Part shown: positions 16,864 to 24,841 of the stretch, in pieces | How positions within the stretch are numbered: position 1 is the first letter of the stretch | Layout of the letters: every line of letters starts with the position of its first letter | NCBI GenBank assembly: GCA_037143335.1 | Contig: JBAWZA010000015.1 | Coordinates: forward strand, 18,246 to 82,245 | Direction: 5' to 3' | DNA from: PALSA-1296 sp037143335 | GTDB taxonomy: Bacteria > Bacteroidota > Ignavibacteria > Palsa-1295 | Length of the DNA stretch: 64,000 bases | Program-made: the position numbers and the translations under genes | Notes under the pieces: model-generated | Database searches by the model: none | The model's input: only the letters and a program-made list of their open reading frames with translations | Told to the model about the DNA's origin: nothing

Positions 16864-18861
16864 TTATCGCGAAACAACAATCCTACCCTCGGACAATTTC
16901 TCGCCCGCAGCTATCCGGTAATGGTACGCACCTGATGGCAGAGTTGAGCAATCAAATGTGAGTGTATTATCTTTTGAAGACATCGGTACAATACGAACCT
17001 CTACGCCAAACTCATTGAAAAAACTACACGAAAGAGTATGATCAAATGGTGCATCCAGATGAATAGAACATGTCGTGGATGCAGGATTCGGATAAACTTC
17101 TGAGTTTAATAATGCAATGTCACTCTGCTTAACTTTATATGGCGTTGCAAACCAATTCAAAATTTTTCCCATCACAAGTGATGCTGTTGCACCGCTGTTG
17201 ATATCAGAGATTGGAAAGGTGAGATAGGCTGTGCGCCCCATATATGCTTCGCTTGCAACTCCGACTACAGCACCTTGTTGTGTGACAAAAAGAGGCTTGC
17301 ATAAATGTGTATCAACTGGTACCAACGGCTCGACAGGTCGCGAAGCAAGCGAGAATAACGGAGTGAGTGTATCAGTAAATACTCTACCCACCACGACATT
17401 ACCTTTCGTCCAGTTAATTGCGCCAACTGGTTTTGGAATCGTATGGAACAGCGCTTCAAAGTTCACAGCATACTTATCCGTTGTTGTATCAATGATACTA
17501 TTGGAGAAGAGTGAGTTCACAATGTTCGAGTTGAAAATAAGTCTGCCTCCACCAATGAGGAATCTTCGTAGAATTTCAAGCTCATTGGCATTCCCATAAT
17601 TTGAGCGCTCGATATAAATCGTTCTAAACCGATTCAAATTATCGTTGAACAGACTTCCGAGCGCATCTTCATTACAGATCGCAGCATCAAGTCCGAATTG
17701 TTTCCATGCCAGAATATCTGCATCGGTCTTATGAACCGATGATGCCCAATTCTTAATTATCAGATCGCGCGAATCGTTGCCAATCATTGTACCAGCCACG
17801 CTTCCCAACACAAGACCCGGATCTGTGCGAAGCAAGGCTATGAATTCTCCGGACTCTCTGAACGGACCTATTTTGTCGGATATAAATGTACCGGTTACAC
17901 TTACTCCTGGTTTGAGAATAAAACTCGGAGTTTCAAATCCCGACAATCTGATATCCCAAGATACAGGGAATGTCGTTGTTGATTGAGGGTAAATCCGAAT
18001 GTCGGTATCACCCACATTTTTCAACGCACACTGCCACGGAGTCTTGCCACCGAGAAAAATAAACGTTGTTGCCGATGGTCTGGAAAACGCAACTTCTGGA
18101 ACAGTCCAATTGCACTGCAATACTTCCATCGTTTCGTTATTTTGAATCACACCTACACTCACCAGACCATACCGATCCCAAGATGTACCAATTTTTGTAG
18201 CGAAGTGAAATACTTTACTCTGCTGTCCTGCCATGGAGATTGCGAATGGTATCGGGTCGCGGATTACTCCGAACTTCGGATCCATCGAAGGCAATACCGT
18301 CCGAACGATATTCGTATGATACGGAAAATGATTGATGTCCGATGTCTCACTGTAACGCTGAGTGACAATCACACCAATCGAAAGCTTCTGGAGATCAAGC
18401 GTTGAGTCATAGAGGTGGATACTGACCGTTGAGAAGAGACTATCTCCCGTTACACTCTGAGTTACCTTCATCGAAAATGGTGATGTCTTCGCGTACTCTG
18501 GGATCAAGTGCGACCTCAGTCCGTCGGCTGAGAGCGCGGTGGGATCAAAATGACTTCCACCATTTAAATAGATTCGAGGTACAGTATCATTCCCATAGTA
18601 GCTATGGCTCCGAGCGTCGGATACTGTGTAGTCACCGTAAAATGCATTCGCTCCACCGGGTGTCCCTTTCGGAAGGTACCACTTTACAATGCAAAAATGA
18701 CCAGGGGCTTCGCCCTCAAATTGATTGATCGCATTATCACACGCAGCAGATTGATCGCTCGAACTGGAAGTAAATTCTTCGATGAGTGTTCGCCTAGGAA
18801 CTTGTGAAATGGCTGTAGAGCAGAAAAAAGCGAGTGCGCCTACGATTAGAGATATTTTCAT
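16864..18861 (-). CDS. T9SS-exported protein with Omp28/thioredoxin-like N-terminus
   Basis: A 665-residue protein. The start at 18861 gives a clean signal peptide (MKISLIVGALAFFCSTAISQ). The mature N-terminus, RTLIEEFTSSSSDQSAACDN, follows the Omp28-like pattern (EEFT followed by a redox motif in a thioredoxin-like fold) but has no CxxC. The middle region includes IIERSNYGN- and GGRLIFNSN-like segments suggesting a flavodoxin- or glutamine-amidotransferase-like fold; this is tentative. The C-terminus is a T9SS sorting domain (SEVYPNPASTTCSIHL, CSTLPSGAYHYRIAAG). The function is unknown; it is expected on the cell surface. Confidence 0.75.
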   Translation of the reverse strand: MKISLIVGALAFFCSTAISQVPRRTLIEEFTSSSSDQSAACDNAINQFEGEAPGHFCIVKWYLPKGTPGGANAFYGDYTVSDARSHSYYGNDTVPRIYLNGGSHFDPTALSADGLRSHLIPEYAKTSPFSMKVTQSVTGDSLFSTVSIHLYDSTLDLQKLSIGVIVTQRYSETSDINHFPYHTNIVRTVLPSMDPKFGVIRDPIPFAISMAGQQSKVFHFATKIGTSWDRYGLVSVGVIQNNETMEVLQCNWTVPEVAFSRPSATTFIFLGGKTPWQCALKNVGDTDIRIYPQSTTTFPVSWDIRLSGFETPSFILKPGVSVTGTFISDKIGPFRESGEFIALLRTDPGLVLGSVAGTMIGNDSRDLIIKNWASSVHKTDADILAWKQFGLDAAICNEDALGSLFNDNLNRFRTIYIERSNYGNANELEILRRFLIGGGRLIFNSNIVNSLFSNSIIDTTTDKYAVNFEALFHTIPKPVGAINWTKGNVVVGRVFTDTLTPLFSLASRPVEPLVPVDTHLCKPLFVTQQGAVVGVASEAYMGRTAYLTFPISDINSGATASLVMGKILNWFATPYKVKQSDIALLNSEVYPNPASTTCSIHLDAPFDHTLSCSFFNEFGVEVRIVPMSSKDNTLTFDCSTLPSGAYHYRIAAGEKLSEGRIVVSR

Positions 18862-18946
18862 TCGTTTGGTAAGATACTTCTGGTAAGATACTTCCAACTA
18901 ATAACTTCAGCGGTGAGAAAGTGTTACAGCTACAACACAACAGTAG

Positions 18947-18965
18947 CTCCGACTTTTTGTTGGAG
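18947..18965. repeat. Palindromic repeat hairpin 1
   Basis: CTCCGAC, five-base loop, GTTGGAG (one G:T pair). First of three similar hairpins between 18945 and 19058, all with 5-base loops. Confidence 0.6.
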
Positions 18966-18988
18966 TGGGTTTGATAAAACCTCAGTAG

Positions 18989-19007
18989 CTCCGACTCTTA
19001 GTCGGAG
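18989..19007. repeat. Palindromic repeat hairpin 2
   Basis: CTCCGAC-TCTTA-GTCGGAG, perfect 7-bp stem, preceded by CAGTAG as in hairpin 1, so the two units are near-direct repeats 42 bases apart. Confidence 0.65.
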
Positions 19008-19031
19008 AGGATTTAGTAGAATCCCTCAATG

Positions 19032-19058
19032 GTAGAGCCGACTATGAGTCGGCTCTAC
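19032..19058. repeat. Palindromic repeat hairpin 3
   Basis: GTAGAGCCGAC-TATGA-GTCGGCTCTAC, perfect 11-bp stem. It is related in design (core CCGAC/GTCGG) to the two hairpins just upstream and is a REP-like intergenic element. It lies 20 bases past the 3' end of the secreted Hcp-like gene. Confidence 0.7.
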
Positions 19059-19078
19059 TATATTTGAAAAATATTATT

Positions 19079-19627
19079 CTACTTCACGTTTTCCTTCAGA
19101 TTCCAATTCCCCTTGACTGTTCCACTTGGAGAGCATACAGCATCAACGAAAATATCTTGCATAACGATAGTGCAGTATAGATCTCCTTCTTTTGTTGGAT
19201 TTGACAAGTTCACTGTAATAGGCGATTTTAGCGATGTACTTGCATTATCCATCGTCTTCGTTACCACAACTTCGCTAACAGAAGGTGTGCTGCCTTGGCG
19301 GCCAGTCGAACCTGACCCCATTGTACCTTGGTGTTGATTCATACCCCAGGAGAAGCTTGAAATCTCTATCGTACCCTTTTTGCCATCAGCAGATGGAGCG
19401 AAGAAATCCTCACTTCCGACTACATAGAGCTTATACTTTCCGGGTTGGACTTCGCCGAACGAGAATTTTCCATTGGCATCAGGCTTAGCCTTATATGTCT
19501 TCCCTTTTTCATCCTTTATTTGCAGATAAGCATTCCAACTGCCGAATGCGGCGGCCGAAGTCACAAAAAAGAATGCAATCGCGAAAAGCCCAGTAACAAG
19601 TATCCGACGATTTGATGTAGTTTTCAT
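19079..19627 (-). CDS. Signal-peptide-bearing Hcp-like protein
   Basis: A 182-residue protein starting at the ATG at 19627, with a signal peptide (RRILVTGLFAIAFFFVTSAAA). The mature part is a beta-rich domain with the pattern of the Hcp family, the type VI secretion tube protein: NAYLQIKDEKG, IEISSFSWGMNQ (about residues 87-98), a Gly-rich loop, VTKTMDNASTSL (122-133) and YCTIVMQDIFVDAV (151-164). A short insertion, KFSFGEVQPGKYKLYV, resembles a carboxypeptidase-regulatory-like turn. Canonical Hcp has no signal peptide and is loaded from the cytoplasm, so this is more likely a periplasmic or surface member of the fold. No other type VI gene is nearby. Confidence 0.55.
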   Translation of the reverse strand: MKTTSNRRILVTGLFAIAFFFVTSAAAFGSWNAYLQIKDEKGKTYKAKPDANGKFSFGEVQPGKYKLYVVGSEDFFAPSADGKKGTIEISSFSWGMNQHQGTMGSGSTGRQGSTPSVSEVVVTKTMDNASTSLKSPITVNLSNPTKEGDLYCTIVMQDIFVDAVCSPSGTVKGNWNLKENVK

Positions 19628-19956
19628 AATGGTAGCTGACAATAAAGTTAACACGCTAACTCTCAATATACGGAATAATAAGGCGAATGGTTCTCGGTGC
19701 GGTTGATAGTTCGCTGAGCCTGTAGAATTTCGTCGTTGCGAGGCGTGGCTTTAGCCGAGGGGGTAATCTCAAATCGCCGTTTTCCGTTTTAAAGAGGGTA
19801 GGATATGTCCGATAGAGGCATATTGGCTCCAAATGACGAAATTTTATTCAATGAGCCACTCCAGGGTGAATCTCCAGTGCACTTAACCCAAATTGCTTCG
19901 GTTATATACCACTCACTATTTTTTTTAATCACTCATTAATAATACCATCGCCCCTT
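19628..19956. other. Intergenic region with a degenerate dispersed repeat
   Basis: There is no coding frame here that I would support. Bases 19731-19770 (CGTCGTTGCGAGGCGTGGCT, ending GGTAATCTC) resemble a degraded copy of a CGTCATTGCGAGG...CAATCTC dispersed repeat seen in many bacterial genomes. The ~90 bases before the cfa start are AT-rich and probably hold its promoter, but no clear boxes stand out. Confidence 0.4.
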
Positions 19957-21162
19957 ATGACAAAAGAAGAGATAAGTACAAAGAAGATCACTGATCTCGT
20001 AATCCCACGTGATCCCAAGGTAGCATCACGCTATAACGGCACAGAGAAAGTACCGATCACGACATTCATTGAGGATTACATGAATGGCAGGGTTGATATT
20101 ACGTGTGATGTGCAGGCATTATTACAAAATCGTACTCTGTTCTTCAACTACCGTTATGTTGCTCATCATCTGAAGTTTCTCTTCGGGCAATTTATTCCAC
20201 AAGTTACGATTCACTCCGTCAAACAAGATGAACGGGTTATCCGCGATCACTATGACAGAGGCAATGATTTCTTCGGCGCATTTCTTGGTGATAGAATGAT
20301 CTATACCTCAGCTTTTTTTCAAACAGGCTTGGAGGATCTTGAAACTGCACAGGATAATAAATTGAATCTTGTATGCAAAAAATTGCAACTCAAAAAAGGC
20401 GAACGTCTTCTTGACATTGGTTGCGGATGGGGCACACTCGCAGCGCACTCAGCAAAGTATTACGGCACCGATTCAACAGGCATCACCATCGCTCAAGCAG
20501 GAGCTGATTATGCGAATGCACAAATCGAGCGTTGGGGAGTCAAAGACCGTGCGCGTGTCAACCGTATGGATTACCGCTCAATCCCTGCCGATAAGTATGA
20601 TAAGATTTCATGTCTTGAAATGGCAGAGCACGTGGGCGTGAAGAATTTCCAAAAATTTATGCGCCAGATTGCCGGTCTCTTGAAAGACGACGGTTTATTC
20701 TATTTGCAGATTGCTGGTTTGCGCGCAGGCTATCATCAGGAGTCACTCATCTGGGGTGGTTTCATGGGACAATATATTTTCCCAGGAGCTGATGCAAGTA
20801 TGCCGCTTTCTTTCGTTGTCAAGCGTCTTGAAGGAGCTGGATTCGAAATTCACTCTGTCGAGAATATCGGAATCCATTACTCACAGACTATTCAGCTCTG
20901 GTACTATAACTGGCAGTCGCACAAGGAACAAGTCCTAAAGGCCTATGGCGAGTGGTGGTTCCGTTGCTGGGAAATTTTCTTGGGTTGGTCTGTGGATATT
21001 GCCAAGCAAGGCAATTCAACATGCTTCCAGATCGTCTGCAACAAGAACAAGGATGAATTCACCCGCCGCCGTTGGTTCGGTGGCATCAACCTCGGCGAAC
21101 GCGACCTTGTTCGCAACGGACAAGTCTATGGTGGGGCGCCACTCGTTGGTGAATTAGCATAA
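19957..21162 (+). CDS. cfa: Cyclopropane-fatty-acyl-phospholipid synthase family methyltransferase
   Basis: A 401-residue SAM-dependent enzyme that adds a methylene bridge across the double bond of unsaturated membrane phospholipid acyl chains. Diagnostic segments are HYDRGNDFFGAFLGDRMIYTSAFF (about residues 98-121), SAM motif I DIGCGWG (153-159), EMAEHVG (about 224-230) and YYNWQSH near the end. Membership of the CFA/mycolic-acid methyltransferase superfamily is certain; the exact modification is inferred. It appears to be a single-gene unit with a strong terminator behind it. Confidence 0.92.
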   Translation: MTKEEISTKKITDLVIPRDPKVASRYNGTEKVPITTFIEDYMNGRVDITCDVQALLQNRTLFFNYRYVAHHLKFLFGQFIPQVTIHSVKQDERVIRDHYDRGNDFFGAFLGDRMIYTSAFFQTGLEDLETAQDNKLNLVCKKLQLKKGERLLDIGCGWGTLAAHSAKYYGTDSTGITIAQAGADYANAQIERWGVKDRARVNRMDYRSIPADKYDKISCLEMAEHVGVKNFQKFMRQIAGLLKDDGLFYLQIAGLRAGYHQESLIWGGFMGQYIFPGADASMPLSFVVKRLEGAGFEIHSVENIGIHYSQTIQLWYYNWQSHKEQVLKAYGEWWFRCWEIFLGWSVDIAKQGNSTCFQIVCNKNKDEFTRRRWFGGINLGERDLVRNGQVYGGAPLVGELA

Positions 21163-21189
21163 CGCATTACCCGCTATCATGGTTATTCA

Positions 21190-21219
21190 AAGGGCACGAA
21201 CGATGTGCCCTTTTTTTTT
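21190..21219 (+). terminator. Intrinsic terminator after cfa
   Basis: AAGGGCAC, 7-base loop, GTGCCCTT followed by a run of T; 8-bp perfect stem 28 bases after the cfa stop. Confidence 0.9.
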
Positions 21220-21267
21220 ATTTGGTATCTTTGCAACTGAACCCTACTGAGCAACATTCTCAACCAG

Positions 21268-21293
21268 TAGGCGCAGGCTAAAGTCTGCGCCTA
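21268..21293. repeat. Palindromic intergenic repeat
   Basis: TAGGCGCAG, 8-base loop, CTGCGCCTA; perfect 9-bp stem with no T-run, sitting between cfa and queA. It is REP-like, similar in style but not in sequence to the hairpins at 18.9-19.06 kb. Confidence 0.6.
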
Positions 21294-21354
21294 GTAGCAG
21301 ATTGGTTTTAGTTACGAATCTATTTTGCTAAAGAATAAAGACTACCCACAAAGC

Positions 21355-22392
21355 ATGAAGCTCACCGATTTCGACTATGCACTCCCTGACGAGTTAATCG
21401 CTCGGTATCCTCCGACTCACCGAGAGGATTCAAGATTACTTATCTTGAATCGGACTTCATCGCTCATCGAAGATCGAATATTTCCGAACATCATTGAGTA
21501 TTTGAATCCGAACGATGTGCTCGTGCTCAATGAGACGAAGGTCATACCCGCCAGACTCAGGGGGATCCGCGAACAGACCGGAGCGCAGATCGAGATTTTT
21601 CTTTTGCATAAGCAAGCTGACAGGAGTGATACATGGCATGTACTTGCAGCACCTGCAAAAAAAGTAAAACTCGGCGAAAAAATATTCATCAATGAAAATC
21701 TTTTCTGTGAAACGATTGAAGAGTTATCCGACGGTGAACGCATTGTGCGATTTACTTCGACTGATAAAAAGATTGAAGATGTAATCGAATCAGCTGGAGC
21801 AATGCCTATCCCACCCTATCTAAAGCGCGATGCCGAGGCAATTGATAGAGAACGATACCAAACAGTATTTGCAAATATCCGAGGAGCAGTTGCGGCACCA
21901 ACGGCAAGTTTGCATTTCACACCTGAACTATTATCAGCCATCGAAACCAAGGGAGTTCGGATTGCCAAAGTCGTGCTTCATGTCGGACTCGGAACATTCC
22001 GACCTGTCGAAGTTGAACAAATCGAAGAACACCGAATGCATTCAGAGTATTTCGAAGTGAGGAGCGAGTCCGCGACAATTATCAACTCCGCAAGAAAAGA
22101 GGGTGGACGAATAATCGCTGTCGGCACAACGGTGGCAAGAACTCTTGAGAGTTCAGCAAACGCTGATGGTATGATTATTCCGCAAAGTGGTGATACCTCT
22201 ATTTTCATTTTTCCTCCGTACAAATTCAAAGCCGTTGATGCACTTATTACAAATTTTCATCAACCGAAGTCATCGCTCCTTATGATGATAAGCGCATTCG
22301 TTGGTTATGATACAATCACGAAAGCCTACCGCCACGCCCTTTTCGAGAAATATAGATTCTTAAGTTATGGTGATGCGATGCTGATCGTTTGA
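21355..22392 (+). CDS. queA: S-adenosylmethionine:tRNA ribosyltransferase-isomerase
   Basis: Penultimate step of queuosine synthesis: transfers and isomerises the ribosyl part of SAM onto 7-aminomethyl-7-deazaguanine in tRNA to give epoxyqueuosine. The ATG at 21355 (MKLTDFDYALPDELIARYP) matches the usual QueA N-terminus and gives 345 residues; an upstream TTG is not needed. Conserved blocks are VLNETKVIPARL, GAVAAPTASLHFT, HVGLGTFRPV and NFHQPKSSLLMMISAF. It is followed by a non-coding repeat, then bcp. Confidence 0.97.
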   Translation: MKLTDFDYALPDELIARYPPTHREDSRLLILNRTSSLIEDRIFPNIIEYLNPNDVLVLNETKVIPARLRGIREQTGAQIEIFLLHKQADRSDTWHVLAAPAKKVKLGEKIFINENLFCETIEELSDGERIVRFTSTDKKIEDVIESAGAMPIPPYLKRDAEAIDRERYQTVFANIRGAVAAPTASLHFTPELLSAIETKGVRIAKVVLHVGLGTFRPVEVEQIEEHRMHSEYFEVRSESATIINSARKEGGRIIAVGTTVARTLESSANADGMIIPQSGDTSIFIFPPYKFKAVDALITNFHQPKSSLLMMISAFVGYDTITKAYRHALFEKYRFLSYGDAMLIV

Positions 22393-22439
22393 TCAAGTAG
22401 TTGATATTCACCTGAACTCTGGATCAGTGGGACGGACTC

Positions 22440-22588
22440 GCCCTTGTCATTCCCGCGAAGGCGGGAATCCAGGATGTAGACTTGCTAAGAGTTGTACGTG
22501 GCGCAAATCAAGAAATCCGTGCTAATTCAAACCTTAATTTTTTTGCCAACCGAACCTGGATTCCCGCCTTCGCGGGAATGACAAGGGC
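22440..22588. repeat. 34-bp perfect inverted repeat pair around an 81-bp spacer (MITE-like)
   Basis: Arms 22440-22473 and 22555-22588 are exact reverse complements. Each arm is itself a hairpin (ATTCCCGC-GAAG-GCGGGAAT in the left arm, CTTC loop in the right). The arm belongs to a GTCATTCCCGCGAAGGCGGG family of dispersed repeats, and a third, interrupted copy lies at 58896-58949. The spacer holds no coding frame. It may be a miniature non-autonomous element or two REP units in opposed orientation. Confidence 0.8.
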
Positions 22589-22652
22589 AATGTCGCATAA
22601 ACTGTAACCCACTCCTTTGCGTTTTCAGTACTCTTACAAAATATACTTTCAC

Positions 22653-23108
22653 ATGTTAGAAGTTGGTGACAAAGCTCCGGATTTTTCCGGCATTGATGAA
22701 AACGGGGCGAAGGTCTCGTTGAAAGATTTCAAGGGAAAAAAAGTAGTTCTCTATTTCTATCCGAAAGATAATACCTCCGGCTGTACTGCCGAAGCGTGTG
22801 ACTTTCGTGATTCATACTCGCGCATCAAACGTAAAGGCGTGATATTGCTCGGTGCTAGTCCCGACAATGAGAAGTCGCATCAGAAATTTAAGACCAAGTA
22901 CGAGCTTCCGTTTCCGCTTATCGCTGATACCGAAAAAGTGATTGCGAATGCTTACGGTGTATGGCAGGAAAAGTCGATGTATGGTAGAAAATACATGGGG
23001 ATTGTTCGCTCAACATTTGTGATTGATGAAAAGGGCAAGCTTATCGCCGTATTCCCGAAGGTAAAAGTCGCCGGTCATGTTGACGAAGTACTCGGTGTAT
23101 TAGGATAA
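22653..23108 (+). CDS. bcp: Thioredoxin-dependent peroxiredoxin, BCP/PrxQ type
   Basis: A 151-residue cytoplasmic peroxidase that reduces hydrogen peroxide and organic hydroperoxides using thioredoxin. The start at 22653 (MLEVGDKAPDFSG) is the canonical family N-terminus. Peroxidatic Cys44 and resolving Cys49 lie in NTSGCTAEACDFRD, the five-residue spacing of PrxQ. Its stop TAA overlaps the next gene's ATG (TAATG), so it leads a run of bcp, an SRPBCC gene, an acetyltransferase and a lolA-like gene. Confidence 0.95.
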   Translation: MLEVGDKAPDFSGIDENGAKVSLKDFKGKKVVLYFYPKDNTSGCTAEACDFRDSYSRIKRKGVILLGASPDNEKSHQKFKTKYELPFPLIADTEKVIANAYGVWQEKSMYGRKYMGIVRSTFVIDEKGKLIAVFPKVKVAGHVDEVLGVLG

Positions 23109-23602
23109 TGACAGTAATCGAGAAAAGCGTTTTGATCTCTGCGCCGATTGAGGCGGTATTCGATTTTCATCTTGATACGGACAATCTCCCGCTTATTTCT
23201 CCGCCGTGGGTAAAATCAAAACTCATTCGGACTGTCGGAGATGGACTTGGTAAAATGATTGAACTTCATACAACCATCTACAATACTTTCCCAAGTAGGT
23301 GGGTTGTGCGTATCGAAGAATATGATCGTCCAGTACGCTTAACTGATCTTGCACTCAAAGGACCGATGAAATATTTTCGGCACGAGCGAACATTCACACA
23401 ACCGGATGCCTCGGTGACACTTATGCAAGATAGGATCGAATATGAAGTTCCGTTTGGATTTATCGGTGCACTCGCGAATAAACTCTCAATCAAGAAAATG
23501 ATGGAGGAGATGTTTCACTATCGCCACGTGAAGACAAAGGAAATTTTGGAGGCGCGATTTTATATTAAAGAAATTCCGGCAGAGGATGCTCGAGGAATGT
23601 AA
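23108..23602 (+). CDS. SRPBCC-family (START-like) ligand-binding protein
   Basis: A 164-residue protein with the helix-grip pattern of the SRPBCC superfamily: an N-terminal strand and helix (EKSVLISAPIEAVFDFHLDTDNL), central antiparallel strands (RWVVRIEEYDRPVRLTDLA, DRIEYEVPFGFIG) and a long C-terminal helix. Relatives bind hydrophobic ligands or act as aromatase/cyclase-like proteins; the ligand here is unknown. It starts one base inside the bcp stop and overlaps the following acetyltransferase by 17 bases. Confidence 0.78.
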   Translation: MTVIEKSVLISAPIEAVFDFHLDTDNLPLISPPWVKSKLIRTVGDGLGKMIELHTTIYNTFPSRWVVRIEEYDRPVRLTDLALKGPMKYFRHERTFTQPDASVTLMQDRIEYEVPFGFIGALANKLSIKKMMEEMFHYRHVKTKEILEARFYIKEIPAEDARGM

Positions 23603-24218
23603 ACCGATTGATCCATTGCCAAAGAGAATCGAGTCGCCTCGGATACTCCTGAGGCAATTCGATATTCACGATGCCGAAGAATTTTATGCACTCGAATCCG
23701 CGAGTATGAAAATTCACCTCGCTCCCTTCAGCCCAATGAAAGAGCCTGTCGAAACGATCGCAGAGGGAGTGCAAGCAACTCGGAAGATGATGCGCGCATC
23801 GTTCGAGAGATGGGATGATGGATTCGATTACCGATTCGCTGTTACTCTGCAAGCTGGCGGTGCAATCATCGGGCAAACAGGAATTAGCAATATCATTCGG
23901 GGTGTTTCGCAGTCAGCCTTCATTGGATATTGGATTGGAAGCGATTACCTCAACAATGGTTACGCGACAGAATGCGTTGTGCTTGCGATGCACTATGCAT
24001 TTGAATTTTTGCATTTACATCGCATCTCGCTCTGGATTGCCATAGAAAATAGCGCGAGTTTGCGCGTTGCCGAGAAACTGAAACTACGATTCGAAGGCAC
24101 TGCGATCCAAGCACTCCATCTCGGAGGAAGGTGGCAAGATACTCATATCTATGCTATTACTTCGGAAGAGTGGGCGATACAAAAAAATGATTTTTATTCT
24201 TTCTTACAGGTTGCGTAA
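23586..24218 (+). CDS. GNAT-family N-acetyltransferase (RimJ/RimL-like)
   Basis: A 210-residue protein of the RimJ/RimL/SpeG-type branch: start ESPRILLRQFDIHDAEEFY, acetyl-CoA-binding motif A region FIGYWIGSDYLNNGYATECV (about residues 116-135) and the typical ending ENSASLRVAEKLKLRFEGT. Substrates of this branch are N-termini of ribosomal proteins or small amines; the substrate here is not readable. The overlap with the upstream gene and 2-base gap to the next support one transcript. Confidence 0.85.
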   Translation: MLEECKPIDPLPKRIESPRILLRQFDIHDAEEFYALESASMKIHLAPFSPMKEPVETIAEGVQATRKMMRASFERWDDGFDYRFAVTLQAGGAIIGQTGISNIIRGVSQSAFIGYWIGSDYLNNGYATECVVLAMHYAFEFLHLHRISLWIAIENSASLRVAEKLKLRFEGTAIQALHLGGRWQDTHIYAITSEEWAIQKNDFYSFLQVA

Positions 24219-24220
24219 AC

Positions 24221-24841
24221 ATGATGCGTAAATTTTTACTTTGTCTGGGTTTCGCTTTACTCCCACTCATTGCTCGCGCACAGACTGCCGAGGATTTGGC
24301 GAAGGAGTTGGAGCAACTCTATAGTCATGGTGCTGTGACAACGATTTCATTCAGCATTGATGGAGCAAAAAATACGCTCTCGTTTGCTCATGGCACATCA
24401 CAGTTTCGATTAGATAACACCACCGATCTTATCACCAGTGATGGTGCTACTATTTGGCACTATTCAAAACAACGAAAGGAAGTTGTGATTGATAAAGTGA
24501 ATGCGAAGGGTGGATCATTTGCAAACGCAAGCGAACTGGTAAAGTTTAGCTCGAATTATTCCGCACTTCTTTCGAAGAAAAAAGAGAAATACGAGCTATC
24601 ACTCACTCCATCGCAAAATCTCTCAAAGCTACTCGAAAATATCGGAAGGATTTCACGGATAGTCTTTACACTCACGAAATCACCGGCAAAAGGAATTGTG
24701 ATTCAAAAAATCACAGCTCAATCAAGTCAAGGCGAAGTATCTGCAGGCAATATCAAAATTCAGTCTCTGAAAAAAATAAACTCATCACTGTTTTCCTTCT
24801 CTGCTCCGAAAGGTGTGAAGGTTGTTGACCTCAGGGATTAG
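24221..24841 (+). CDS. LolA-like outer-membrane lipoprotein carrier
   Basis: A 206-residue exported protein: signal peptide (MRKFLLCLGFALLPLIARAQ), then the LolA-like half-barrel pattern (TTISFSIDGAKNTLSF, LITSDGATIWHYSKQRKEVVIDKV, IQKITAQSSQGEV). LolA shuttles lipoproteins through the periplasm to the outer membrane. This copy is diverged and may be a LolA-like paralogue rather than the main carrier. A second in-frame ATG follows the first (24224). It overlaps the convergent rfaE2 3' end by 11 bases. Confidence 0.75.
   Translation: MMRKFLLCLGFALLPLIARAQTAEDLAKELEQLYSHGAVTTISFSIDGAKNTLSFAHGTSQFRLDNTTDLITSDGATIWHYSKQRKEVVIDKVNAKGGSFANASELVKFSSNYSALLSKKKEKYELSLTPSQNLSKLLENIGRISRIVFTLTKSPAKGIVIQKITAQSSQGEVSAGNIKIQSLKKINSSLFSFSAPKGVKVVDLRD

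Noticed and set aside
18940..19060. Short CRISPR-like array
   Set aside because: Only three units, each palindromic with differing stems and uneven spacing, and no cas genes; better explained as REP-like hairpins.
22440..22588. Intrinsic terminator for queA
   Set aside because: The loop between the arms is 81 bases and there is no T-run after either hairpin.
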